52,073 nt of DNA. It comes from Gammaproteobacteria bacterium. GTDB taxonomy: Bacteria > Pseudomonadota > Gammaproteobacteria > Arenicellales > Poriferihabitantaceae. The DNA is taken from contig VYFG01000024.1 of assembly GCA_009842505.1 (NCBI GenBank), positions 1-52,073 of the forward strand. The letters are read 5' to 3'. The notes below the pieces were generated by a model. The model was not told where the DNA came from. It did not search any database and saw only the letters and a list, made by a program, of their open reading frames with translations. The position numbers and the translations under genes were made by a program. Each line of letters starts with the position of its first letter. Position 1 is the stretch's first letter. Shown here in pieces: positions 44,625 through 52,073 of this stretch.

Positions 44625-45083
44625 TCAGTTCACTGTTGATGTATCTGGTTCCATCGCGTCGATGGCCTCGTTGGCGAGCCTGTCCGCCCGCTCATTGCCC
44701 GGATTTCCGGCATGCCCCTTTACCCAGTACCACCGAATCCGGTGCTGCCCTTGCAACTCATCCAGGCGCTCCCAGAGATCCCGGTTCTTTACCGGCTTGC
44801 GGGCAGCGGTCTGCCAGTGGTTGTTCTTCCAGGTTTCGAGCCATTCAGTCACCCCGCGCCGAAGGTACTGGGAATCGGTGTGGATTTCCACCTCACAGGA
44901 CCGTTTGAGGGCTTCCAGCGCCCTGATGGCGGCAAGCAGCTCCATGCGGTTGTTGGTGGTGTCAGGATTCCCCCCCTTCAGTTCCCTGCGGTGCTTGCCC
45001 GACATAAGAACAGCCCCCCAGCCTCCCGGCCCGGGATTGCCGCGGCACGCACCGTCCGTGTAGATGCTGACCGTGCGCCCCAC
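44625..45083 (-). CDS. rnhA: Ribonuclease HI
   Basis: The 152-residue enzyme that removes RNA from RNA-DNA hybrids. The active site D10, E48, D70, D134 and H124 are all present ([50 protein letters not shown]). The basic handle region ([18 protein letters not shown]) is present, as in E. coli. The start is GTG 45083. It lies between the methyltransferase gene and dnaQ and is probably co-transcribed with both. Confidence 0.96.
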   Translation of the reverse strand: MGRTVSIYTDGACRGNPGPGGWGAVLMSGKHRRELKGGNPDTTNNRMELLAAIRALEALKRSCEVEIHTDSQYLRRGVTEWLETWKNNHWQTAARKPVKNRDLWERLDELQGQHRIRWYWVKGHAGNPGNERADRLANEAIDAMEPDTSTVN

Positions 45084-45107
45084 CCGATATCGCCGATACT
45101 GACTCGA

Positions 45108-45968
45108 TTACGCGTTTCGGGCGAGATCATCCGACACCAGCCGGAGCCGGTCCCGAGGGGACGTGCCGGCGTGGCTGACGGGAATCCTCGAGGCCGTGAC
45201 GGCGGGCCTGGCGATAGCTGGGATGAACCGGCGCCAGGCCAGGCGCTTTCCGCTGGCGCCGCTTGCGAATTCGCGCTTGCGCCCCACGATCATGTACACG
45301 GCACCGAGCCCCGGCCACCACCGGTCCCCCATGCGATCCATGAAGTCCAGCTTGTCCCGCCAGCGGGGATTCTGCAAGGGCAACTGATAGGCCAGCATGC
45401 AGGCCCCGACAATGTCGATTCCCAGCAGGGACAGCCAGTCCTGCACCCGACCGGCCCGGTAGTGCTGGCGGCCGGACCAGGGCAACGGCCTGACGTTGCC
45501 GAACCGGGAGCCGGAGGCGAGGCGGTGCAGTCCCCAGAGGCTGATCTGGTTGAAGCCGGTGATGACCACGCACCCTTCCGGAACCAGTATCTGGTTGACT
45601 TCGCGCAGCACCCGGTGCGGATCGTCACAGAAGTCCAATGCATGGGGCATCACGATGAGGCTGTGCGCCTTCTCGCCGAATGGCAGCGCGCCCGGCTGCG
45701 CGATCATGGCCCGGAATGCCTGGGCGTCGTTATCGCCGCCCGGTCCATGTTCCATCAGCGACATGGATTCAAGGGTGGGCAGGGCGAGGAACCGCGTACC
45801 CACCTCCACGTCGTCCAGCGCCCTGAAATAATTCCGTTCCGGCAGGCCGATCTGTAATGCTGACGGATAGTACCCCGCGGGAATCAGTTTCCGGCAACGG
45901 CCGCACTCCTCCTCCAGAAGCCACCGCCCCAGGGAGGTTCCGAACCAGGTGGTTTCAGGAATATTCAA
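45108..45968 (-). CDS. Class I SAM-dependent methyltransferase (YafS-like)
   Basis: A 286-residue methyltransferase of the type that sits beside rnhA/dnaQ in many gammaproteobacteria. The Rossmann-like centre includes HSLIVMPHALDFCDDPHRVL, with REVNQILVPEGCVVITGFN after it (the strand-4/helix motif). The N-terminal glycine-rich SAM loop is weak. A cysteine pair EECGRCRKL occurs near residue 20. The start is TTG 45968, the only possible start, since a TGA lies one codon upstream. Substrate unknown. Confidence 0.82.
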   Translation of the reverse strand: MNIPETTWFGTSLGRWLLEEECGRCRKLIPAGYYPSALQIGLPERNYFRALDDVEVGTRFLALPTLESMSLMEHGPGGDNDAQAFRAMIAQPGALPFGEKAHSLIVMPHALDFCDDPHRVLREVNQILVPEGCVVITGFNQISLWGLHRLASGSRFGNVRPLPWSGRQHYRAGRVQDWLSLLGIDIVGACMLAYQLPLQNPRWRDKLDFMDRMGDRWWPGLGAVYMIVGRKREFASGASGKRLAWRRFIPAIARPAVTASRIPVSHAGTSPRDRLRLVSDDLARNA

Positions 45969-46010
45969 ACTTCATCCGGGAAAATGTTCCAGGGAAGGTG
46001 CACGCCGCCG

Positions 46011-46040
46011 TTGTTGATACTATCATCCGGGCATTATTCT
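46011..46040 (+). promoter_or_regulatory. dapE: Candidate dapE promoter
   Basis: TTGTTG (46011-46016), 18-bp spacer, TATTCT (46035-46040), 17 bp before the dapE ATG. Moderate match to sigma70; it lies in the short gap to the divergent methyltransferase gene. Confidence 0.35.
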
Positions 46041-46057
46041 AACCCCGTTGCCGCCCC

Positions 46058-47206
46058 ATGTCCGCCCCGGAACACCCACTTTCAGAAACCGCGTCCCTCG
46101 CAAGGGAACTGGTCCGCCGTCCATCGATCACGCCTGAAGACTCCGGCTGCCAGGCACTGATCGCGGAACGCCTGGCGGGTGCCGGGTTCCACTGCGAAAC
46201 CATCAACCGCGGTGGTGTCACCAACAGCTGGATCCGGCGCGGGGACGCCAGGCCACTGTTCGTGCTTGCGGGCCATACCGACGTGGTCCCGACGGGGCCG
46301 GAATCCAAATGGCGACACCCGCCATTCGAGGGGGTGATCGCCGGGGACATGCTGCACGGCAGGGGGGCCGCGGACATGAAGGGCAGCGTTGCGGCGTTCG
46401 TCTGCGCCTGTGAGCAGTTCGTTACCGCGCATCCCGAGCACGGGGGCTCGATTGCGCTCCTGATCACCAGCGACGAGGAGGGGGTCGCGCGGGACGGCAC
46501 CCTGGCGGTGCTGGACGTGCTGTCCGAACGGGGGGAGCGAATTGACCTCTGCATCGTCGGGGAGCCCTCCAGCACTAGGGATCTCGGGGACGTGATCAAG
46601 GTGGGCCGGCGCGGCTCCCTCGGCGCCACCGTCCGGATCCAGGGAAAGCAGGGCCATATCGCCTACCCGCAACTCGCGAACAACCCGATCCACTCGGCCT
46701 TGCCCGCACTCCGTGAACTGGTGGAAACCGAATGGGACCGGGGCAACCGGGATTTCCAGCCCACCAGCCTGCAGATCTCCAACATCCACGCCGGAACCGG
46801 GGCGCACAACATCATCCCGGGAACCCTGGAGGTGGAGATGAATTTCCGCTACTCCCCGGAGGTCACCGAAGATTACCTCCGGCAGACCACAGAGGCGCTC
46901 CTGGCACGCCACGGCCTCGACTTCTCCGTGGACTGGCTGCTGAGCGGCGCGCCATTCCAGTCCGGCGACGGCGAGCTGCGGGAAGCCGTGGCGGCCAGCG
47001 TGCGGGACGTCACCGGAAGGGTGCCAGAATACTCGACCGCCGGAGGGACGTCGGACGGGCGCTTCATCGCCCCGACGGGCGCCCAGGTGGTGGAACTCGG
47101 CCCGGTGAACGCCACCATTCACCAGATCGACGAATGCGTGTCCCTGGCGGACCTGGACCTTCTGACGCAGTGCTACGTCGGCGCGATGGGGCGGCTGCTG
47201 CTATGA
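46058..47206 (+). CDS. dapE: Succinyl-diaminopimelate desuccinylase
   Basis: A 382-residue M20 metallohydrolase that releases succinate from N-succinyl-LL-diaminopimelate in the lysine and peptidoglycan pathway. Zinc ligands and catalytic residues: H73 and D75 in LAGHTDVVPTG, D106 in GRGAADMKGS, E140/E141 in ITSDEEGVARDG. The dimerisation domain contains GRRGSLGATVRIQGKQGH, and the end has YSTAGGTSDGRF. Length is as usual for DapE. The start is ATG 46058. Confidence 0.95.
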   Translation: MSAPEHPLSETASLARELVRRPSITPEDSGCQALIAERLAGAGFHCETINRGGVTNSWIRRGDARPLFVLAGHTDVVPTGPESKWRHPPFEGVIAGDMLHGRGAADMKGSVAAFVCACEQFVTAHPEHGGSIALLITSDEEGVARDGTLAVLDVLSERGERIDLCIVGEPSSTRDLGDVIKVGRRGSLGATVRIQGKQGHIAYPQLANNPIHSALPALRELVETEWDRGNRDFQPTSLQISNIHAGTGAHNIIPGTLEVEMNFRYSPEVTEDYLRQTTEALLARHGLDFSVDWLLSGAPFQSGDGELREAVAASVRDVTGRVPEYSTAGGTSDGRFIAPTGAQVVELGPVNATIHQIDECVSLADLDLLTQCYVGAMGRLLL

Positions 47207-47272
47207 CGCTGGCGACCTTCCCCGATCATTCTTCGGACTGTCCCCAGCCCCCTGCCTGCCCGTTGATTAGGC

Positions 47273-47278
47273 TATACT
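47273..47278 (+). promoter_or_regulatory. glnS: Candidate glnS -10 element
   Basis: TATACT 29 bp before the glnS ATG. The corresponding -35 region (about 47250-47255) does not match consensus. Confidence 0.3.
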
Positions 47279-47306
47279 CCACGCCCGTTTTTTGACCGTC
47301 CACGGC

Positions 47307-48983
47307 ATGAGCGATCAAAGCGCCGGCACCAACTTCATCCGCCAGATCATCGACGCCGATCTCGCCAGCGGCAAGCACACGGACATCGTGACCCGCTTTC
47401 CCCCGGAGCCGAACGGGCACCTGCATATCGGCCATGCCAAGTCCATCTGGCTGAATTTCGGCATCGCGCGGGACTACGGCGGCCGCTGCACCCTCCGGTA
47501 CGATGACACGAACCCGCTGAAGGAGGACGAGGAATTCGTCGAAGCCATCGAACGGGACGTGCGCTGGCTGGGATACGACATCGACCGGGTTGCACACGCC
47601 TCGGACTACTTCGATCAGCTGTACGAATTCGCGCTCGAGCTCATCCGCAAGGGCCTTGCGTACGTCGACAGCCTGCCCGCCGACAGGATCCGGGAATTCC
47701 GGGGAACCCTGACCGAGCCCGGACGCAACAGCCCCGACCGTGACAACAGCGTCGAGAAGAACCTGGCCGAGTTCGAGCGGATGCGGGCCGGGGAATACGC
47801 CGACGGCGAACGGGTTCTGCGGGCCAGGATCGACATGGCATCGCCCAACATCAACATGCGGGACCCGGTGATCTACCGCATCCGGCATCACAACCACCAA
47901 CGGACCGGCGATCACTGGTGCATCTACCCGATGTACGACTTCACCCATGGGCTCAGCGATGCCATCGAGGGTGTGACCCATTCCCTGTGCACCCTGGAGT
48001 TCGAGGACCACCGGCCGCTGTACGACTGGTTCATCGACAACCTGACGGTGCCGTCCCGCCCCCGCCAGACCGAGTTCTCCCGCCTCAATCTCGGCTTCAC
48101 CGTGATGAGCAAGCGCCTCCTGACGAGGCTGGTGGACGACGGCGTGATGGACGGCTGGGACGATCCGCGCATGCCCACCATTGCCGGCCTCAGGCGCCGG
48201 GGCTTCACGCCCGCGTCGGTGCGCAACTTCATCGCGTCGGTCGGGATCACCAGGAAGGACAACCTGATCGACATGCTGGCCCTGGAGAACGCCGTCAGGG
48301 AGGATCTCGATCCCGTCGCCCCCAGGGCGATGGCAGTGCTGCGGCCGCTGCGGGTGATCATCGAGAACTACCCGGAAGGGGAGACGGAAACCCTCGAGGT
48401 GCCCAACCACCCCAAGAATCCGGACATGGGCAGCCGGCCGGTCACCCTGTCCCGGGAAATCTATATCGAACAGGACGACTTCATGCTGGATCCCCCGGAG
48501 AAATTCTTTCGTCTGGGACCCGGCAGGGAGGTGCGGCTGCGGAACGCCTTCGTCATCCGCTGCGTCGGCTTGGAGCTGGACGAATCTGGCAAGGTCGACA
48601 CCATCCGCTGCAAGTACCTGCCGGAAACCCGGAGCGGGGTGCAACCCGAGGGACGCAGGGTCAAGGGCATCATCCACTGGGTCAATGCCGGGGACGCGGT
48701 AGACGTTGAGGTGCGCCTGTACGACCGCCTGTTCCTGGAGGCGGTCCCGCTCCCGGACGACGAGGGCAGGTTTTCCCGGGATCTCAATCCGGACTCCCTC
48801 GAGGTTCTGGGGAACTGCAAGCTCGAGGCCTCCCTCGCCCTTGCCGCCTCTGAGACCCGCTACCAGTTCGAACGCCTGGGCTACTTCTGGCAAGATCGGG
48901 ACAGCACCCGGGATGCCCCGATCTTCAACCGAATCGTCACGCTGCGGGACAGTTGGGCGAAAATCGACTCCCGGAACAACTGA
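47307..48983 (+). CDS. glnS: Glutaminyl-tRNA synthetase
   Basis: A 558-residue class I aminoacyl-tRNA synthetase charging tRNA-Gln. The HIGH motif is H40-I-G-H43 in [15 protein letters not shown]; the KMSKS equivalent is VMSKR near residue 268. The C-terminal beta-barrel anticodon-binding domains are present ([33 protein letters not shown]). Overall match and length are those of GlnRS rather than GluRS. The ATG at 47307 is chosen; the TTG at 47292 would add five residues. GlnRS occurs mainly in gammaproteobacteria and relatives, supporting the class assignment. Confidence 0.96.
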   Translation: MSDQSAGTNFIRQIIDADLASGKHTDIVTRFPPEPNGHLHIGHAKSIWLNFGIARDYGGRCTLRYDDTNPLKEDEEFVEAIERDVRWLGYDIDRVAHASDYFDQLYEFALELIRKGLAYVDSLPADRIREFRGTLTEPGRNSPDRDNSVEKNLAEFERMRAGEYADGERVLRARIDMASPNINMRDPVIYRIRHHNHQRTGDHWCIYPMYDFTHGLSDAIEGVTHSLCTLEFEDHRPLYDWFIDNLTVPSRPRQTEFSRLNLGFTVMSKRLLTRLVDDGVMDGWDDPRMPTIAGLRRRGFTPASVRNFIASVGITRKDNLIDMLALENAVREDLDPVAPRAMAVLRPLRVIIENYPEGETETLEVPNHPKNPDMGSRPVTLSREIYIEQDDFMLDPPEKFFRLGPGREVRLRNAFVIRCVGLELDESGKVDTIRCKYLPETRSGVQPEGRRVKGIIHWVNAGDAVDVEVRLYDRLFLEAVPLPDDEGRFSRDLNPDSLEVLGNCKLEASLALAASETRYQFERLGYFWQDRDSTRDAPIFNRIVTLRDSWAKIDSRNN

Positions 48984-49008
48984 CTGACCGATCCAGCCGT
49001 CATCAACC

Positions 49009-50052
49009 ATGGAATATCTCAGCGAATACGGCCTGTTCCTCGCCAAGGCCGTCACCATCGTCATCGCCATCGTGGCGGTTGCCGGCAGCATCATCGCGAC
49101 CGCCATGCGGCACCGCAAGGATGAGCCGGGCATCCGTCTCACCCTCCTGAACCGCCAATACGACCAGATGGAGACGGCCATCAAGGCCGCGGCCCTCGGT
49201 CCGGGCGGCCAGAAGCAGATGCTGAAGGCGGAAAAGAAGAAGGACAAGCAGAAGGCCAAGGAAGAAAAGAAGGCCGCGAAATCCAGCCAGGACAAGTCCC
49301 GGCCGCGGCTCTTCGTCCTCGACTTCGACGGCGACATCCGGGCCAGCGCCACCGAGGCGATGCGCAACGAGATCAGCGCCATCCTCACCGACGCCGGGGA
49401 GGAGGACGAGGTGATCCTGCGCCTTGAAAGCGCCGGCGGGCTGGTCCACGGATACGGCCTGGCCGCGAGCCAGCTGCAGCGGCTCAGGGACCGGAACATC
49501 CCTCTTACCGTCGCGGTGGACAAGGTGGCCGCCAGCGGCGGCTACATGATGGCCTGCGTGGCCAACCGGATCATCGCTGCGCCGTTCAGCATCGTGGGAT
49601 CCATCGGGGTGCTGGCCCAGATTCCCAACCTGCACCGGTTCCTCAAGAAGCACGACGTGGATTTCGAGCAGCTGTACGCGGGCGAATACAAAAGGACGCT
49701 AACCGTCTTCGGCGAGAACACCGACAAGGGGCGGGAGAAGATGCAGCGGGACCTCGAGGAGACCCACGAGCATTTCAAGGCGTTCATCGCCGAAAGACGG
49801 CCCGGGCTCGATCTCGAGGCCGTAGCCACCGGGGAACACTGGCTCGGAACCAGGGCCCTTGAACTCGGCCTGGTGGACGAACTGCGCACCAGCGACGACT
49901 ACCTGATGGCGACCCGGGGCGAGAGGGACCTGATCAAGGTGGAATTCAGCCGGCGGAAGTCCCTGTCCGAGCGTATCAGCGACATGTTCACCCGCTTCGG
50001 CCACGGCCGCGACCAGCGGAACAGGGACCTCAAGACGCCCCTTCTGATGTAG
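49009..50052 (+). CDS. sohB: SohB-type S49 serine protease
   Basis: A 347-residue membrane-anchored peptidase of the S49 (SppA/SohB) family, acting at the periplasmic face. The N-terminal anchor is AKAVTIVIAIVAVAGSIIAT, followed by a charged Lys/Glu-rich linker (about 75-95). Nucleophile S176 lies in VDKVAASGGYMMA and the general base K228 in GEYKRTLTVFGEN. The SGxxVHGYGLAASQL segment is typical. It starts 25 bp after glnS in the same direction. Confidence 0.92.
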   Translation: MEYLSEYGLFLAKAVTIVIAIVAVAGSIIATAMRHRKDEPGIRLTLLNRQYDQMETAIKAAALGPGGQKQMLKAEKKKDKQKAKEEKKAAKSSQDKSRPRLFVLDFDGDIRASATEAMRNEISAILTDAGEEDEVILRLESAGGLVHGYGLAASQLQRLRDRNIPLTVAVDKVAASGGYMMACVANRIIAAPFSIVGSIGVLAQIPNLHRFLKKHDVDFEQLYAGEYKRTLTVFGENTDKGREKMQRDLEETHEHFKAFIAERRPGLDLEAVATGEHWLGTRALELGLVDELRTSDDYLMATRGERDLIKVEFSRRKSLSERISDMFTRFGHGRDQRNRDLKTPLLM

Positions 50053-50081
50053 CCGGCATCCAGCCTGACAGGAACACAGCC

Positions 50082-50609
50082 GTGACCCTTTACCGCCTGG
50101 AAAACCGCCGCCCGCAGGTGGACGACACCTGCTTCGTCGCACCCAGCGCGGACGTGATCGGCCATGTGATCATGGCCGCCCATGCCAGCATCTGGTTCAA
50201 CGCCGTGGCCCGCGGCGACAACGAGCCGATCACCATCGGGGAGCGCAGCAACGTGCAGGACAATGCCGTGCTGCACACGGATCCCGGCATGCCGCTTGTC
50301 ATCGGCGACCGCGTCACAGTGGGCCACAGCGTCATGCTCCACGGCTGCCGGATCGGAAACGGCTGCCTCGTCGGTGTCGGCAGCATCATCCTGAACAATG
50401 CCGTGATCGGGGAATCCTGCCTGGTGGGCGCCAACACCCTCATCACCGAGGGCAAGGAATTTCCTCCCCGGTCCATGATCGTCGGCTCCCCCGGCCGGGT
50501 GATTCGGGAACTGGATGACCGAGAAGTCAGTGAGATCGCCGGCATTGCGGACATCTACGTGGAGAAGATCGCCCGTTATCGCGATCTCGAGGCGCTGGAG
50601 CCAGGCTGA
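50082..50609 (+). CDS. Gamma-carbonic-anhydrase family protein (YrdA/CaiE-like)
   Basis: A 175-residue left-handed beta-helix protein built from hexapeptide repeats (VIGHVIMAAHASIWFNAV, then GERSNVQDNAVLHTD). The three zinc-binding histidines are in VLHTD and VGHSVMLHGC. The C-terminal helix (DDREVSEIAGIADIYVEKI) is typical of the trimeric gamma-CA fold. Most YrdA relatives have no proven carbonic anhydrase activity. It follows sohB by 29 bp and converges with fimV. The start codon is GTG 50082. Confidence 0.9.
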   Translation: MTLYRLENRRPQVDDTCFVAPSADVIGHVIMAAHASIWFNAVARGDNEPITIGERSNVQDNAVLHTDPGMPLVIGDRVTVGHSVMLHGCRIGNGCLVGVGSIILNNAVIGESCLVGANTLITEGKEFPPRSMIVGSPGRVIRELDDREVSEIAGIADIYVEKIARYRDLEALEPG

Positions 50610-50691
50610 GTCAAGCTGATCCCGGCGAGCCCCGAGGTAACGACCCCCCGTTCCTACTGCAGCATAAAATAACTGGCGGCGTGATGGTCGG

Positions 50692-52073
50692 TCAGTCGTC
50701 CAGTTCCTGGATGAAGTCTTGCGCCCGCTTCTTCTGGTCCTCGTTACCTCCCTTGAGAACCTCCTCGAGATATCCCCTGGCAATTTCCCGCTCGCCCAGG
50801 TCCATGTAGGCCCGGGCCAGTTCCAGGGCCGTCTCGGATTCGTCTTCCGATTCCTCCGAGTCCGGGGACTCCCCGCCGGGCTCCTCATCCGGAGGTTCCC
50901 CGGCACCGGATTCACCGGCCGCCGCTTGCACAGGCCCGTCCCCGCCGTCGCCGGGTTTCGGTGCCTCCCCGTCGGCATCCGGCTCCTGCGAATTTACCTC
51001 GCGGGGTTCCACTTCCCCGGCATCATCCGGATCCGGGGACGGAGCGTCGGCGGCTTCTTCCGGCCCGGCTGCGGGTTCCTCGTGCAGGGGGACTTCGCCG
51101 GTAAAGAGCGGATTGTTCGGGCTCACTTCCTTGCCCATGGCGATGATCCTGTCCCAATTGACATTCCGGGACAGACCGCCCCGTGCCCGAAGTTCGTCCG
51201 CCAGGGAGTCGAAGGCCCACCGGTCGTCCTGCATGTGGTAGATCTCCAGCAGTTTTTCCGCCAGTTCTCCCCGCTCGGGATCCCCGGACCAGGCGTCCTT
51301 GAGTACCTCGATGGCCTGTTCGATCCGGTCATACTCCAGATAGACATCCGCCTCCACCACCGGGTCGATCTCCCCGGACGGGCTCCCTTCGCCAGTCACT
51401 TCGGCACTGGCCGCGGCGCCTTCCGCGCCCCCGTCCGCCGAACCGGAATCCGCGGTTTCCTGCGGCGCCTGGTCCCTTGCGGGATCACTTCCGGCAGCAT
51501 CATGCATGGTTCGTGCCGGGGTACCGGATTCCGTTGAGGATTCCCCGTCGGACGAGCCGGGATCGCCGTCATCGGACATCCTGCGCGCCTTGCGGCGCTG
51601 CCATACGAACAGTGCGGCCAGGAGCGCCAGGAGGCCTACCGCGATCTTCGGGCCATAGTCCGGCAGGATGGCAAAAACGTTCTTGATCCAGTCCAGCAAG
51701 CCGTCCCGGGTCGCTACGGGGGCCGGCTCCCCGTAACCGTCATCCGTGGCCACCGCGCTCACGGGCTCCGCCTCCGGGGCATCGGCCGGCTCCGGCTGGG
51801 CACTGGACACCGTCACGGCAACCTGGGGTTCCTCTTCAGGCTCTTCCGGTGCCGTAACCGCCGGGTCCACGGTCACCGCCGGGGTTTCATCTTCGGCGGA
51901 CGCCGTATCTTGCTGCGCCAACAGGATTTCATCGGTTTCGGCGGCGGCCTCCGGTTCCGCATCGGCTGCTGCTATTTCCGCGGGTTCCTCCGGAGCGGCA
52001 GCCTCATCCTCGGGAATCACGACCGTCTCCACCACTTCGTCTTCACCGGCAACACCGCTCACCAGCGGCTCGG
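50692..52073 (-). CDS. fimV: FimV-like protein, C-terminal part (runs off window)
   Basis: The frame is open to the right edge of the window, so this is the C-terminal 460 or so residues of a longer protein. The upstream part is acidic and Pro/Glu/Ala-rich, then a single membrane helix (IAVGLLALLAALFVWQRRK), then another acidic cytoplasmic region. Conserved FimV segments follow: EADVYLEYDRIEQAIEVLKD and, at the end, LELARAYMDLGEREIARGYL with DFIQELDD (TPR-like). FimV/HubP-type proteins act at the cell pole and in type IV pilus/T2SS assembly or chemosensory organisation. The N-terminal LysM part lies outside the window. Confidence 0.9.
   Translation of the reverse strand, partial: EPLVSGVAGEDEVVETVVIPEDEAAAPEEPAEIAAADAEPEAAAETDEILLAQQDTASAEDETPAVTVDPAVTAPEEPEEEPQVAVTVSSAQPEPADAPEAEPVSAVATDDGYGEPAPVATRDGLLDWIKNVFAILPDYGPKIAVGLLALLAALFVWQRRKARRMSDDGDPGSSDGESSTESGTPARTMHDAAGSDPARDQAPQETADSGSADGGAEGAAASAEVTGEGSPSGEIDPVVEADVYLEYDRIEQAIEVLKDAWSGDPERGELAEKLLEIYHMQDDRWAFDSLADELRARGGLSRNVNWDRIIAMGKEVSPNNPLFTGEVPLHEEPAAGPEEAADAPSPDPDDAGEVEPREVNSQEPDADGEAPKPGDGGDGPVQAAAGESGAGEPPDEEPGGESPDSEESEDESETALELARAYMDLGEREIARGYLEEVLKGGNEDQKKRAQDFIQELDD

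Noticed and set aside
47226..49523. 765-codon frame antisense to glnS and sohB
   Set aside because: Covers clear GlnRS and SohB motifs on the other strand; no start context or family signature.
1..52073. tRNA, rRNA or CRISPR array
   Set aside because: No T-loop-like GGTTCGA..CC context with an acceptor stem, no rRNA-like segments and no regularly spaced repeats were noticed on reading. A dedicated search could still find a missed tRNA.

Overview
The window reads as a high-GC gammaproteobacterial chromosome segment. Support comes from housekeeping genes typical of that class: a trpB-trpA pair, a divergent metZ, an rnhA-dnaQ pair with its usual methyltransferase neighbour, dapE, a eukaryotic-type glnS, sohB, a gamma-carbonic-anhydrase-like gene and the C-terminal part of fimV. 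Species cannot be named from sequence alone. No rRNA, tRNA or CRISPR array was recognised.

Layout. (1) 1-2.0 kb is gene-poor, with one doubtful hypothetical ORF. (2) 2.0-7.3 kb is a core block. metZ (-) has a leader that looks like a SAM-II riboswitch plus terminator, and it diverges from trpBA (+). A minus-strand run follows: deoxynucleoside kinase, AhpD-like protein and YciA-like thioesterase. (3) 7.7-19.8 kb is a compact polyketide locus: a 3,452-residue type I PKS, a Sfp-type phosphopantetheinyl transferase and an alpha/beta hydrolase. The PKS has one complete reducing, C-methylating module followed by a second KS and a visibly degenerate AT, with no final ACP or thioesterase. (4) 20-42.5 kb is an accessory region. 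It holds two paralogous NCS2-type permeases, each carrying a C-terminal HATPase-like extension, and two paralogous CocE/NonD hydrolases. One hydrolase closes a complete peptide-type ABC transporter operon and the other is transcribed divergently from it. The region also has a tandem thioredoxin-fold/glutaredoxin gene, a TRAP transporter, two YciI-like proteins (one just outside, at 42.7 kb) and several decayed genes: a glutathionyl-hydroquinone reductase fragment, an IS1595-like remnant, a PIN-toxin gene with a nonsense codon, and a frameshifted, truncated tyrosine recombinase. (5) 43-52 kb returns to core genes.

How the parts may work together. The SAM-II leader would shut off metZ when methionine-derived SAM is plentiful. 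The PKS locus supplies its own carrier-protein activation (PPTase) and perhaps its own release enzyme (hydrolase). The ABC/hydrolase operon looks like import of a peptide or amide-like compound followed by cytoplasmic cleavage; substrate unknown. The broken recombinase, transposase remnant and TA remnant suggest the 18-42.5 kb stretch was assembled by transfer and is now partly decaying. The features most worth attention are the PKS ending in KS-AT(degenerate), the NCS2-HATPase fusions, and the metZ attenuator.
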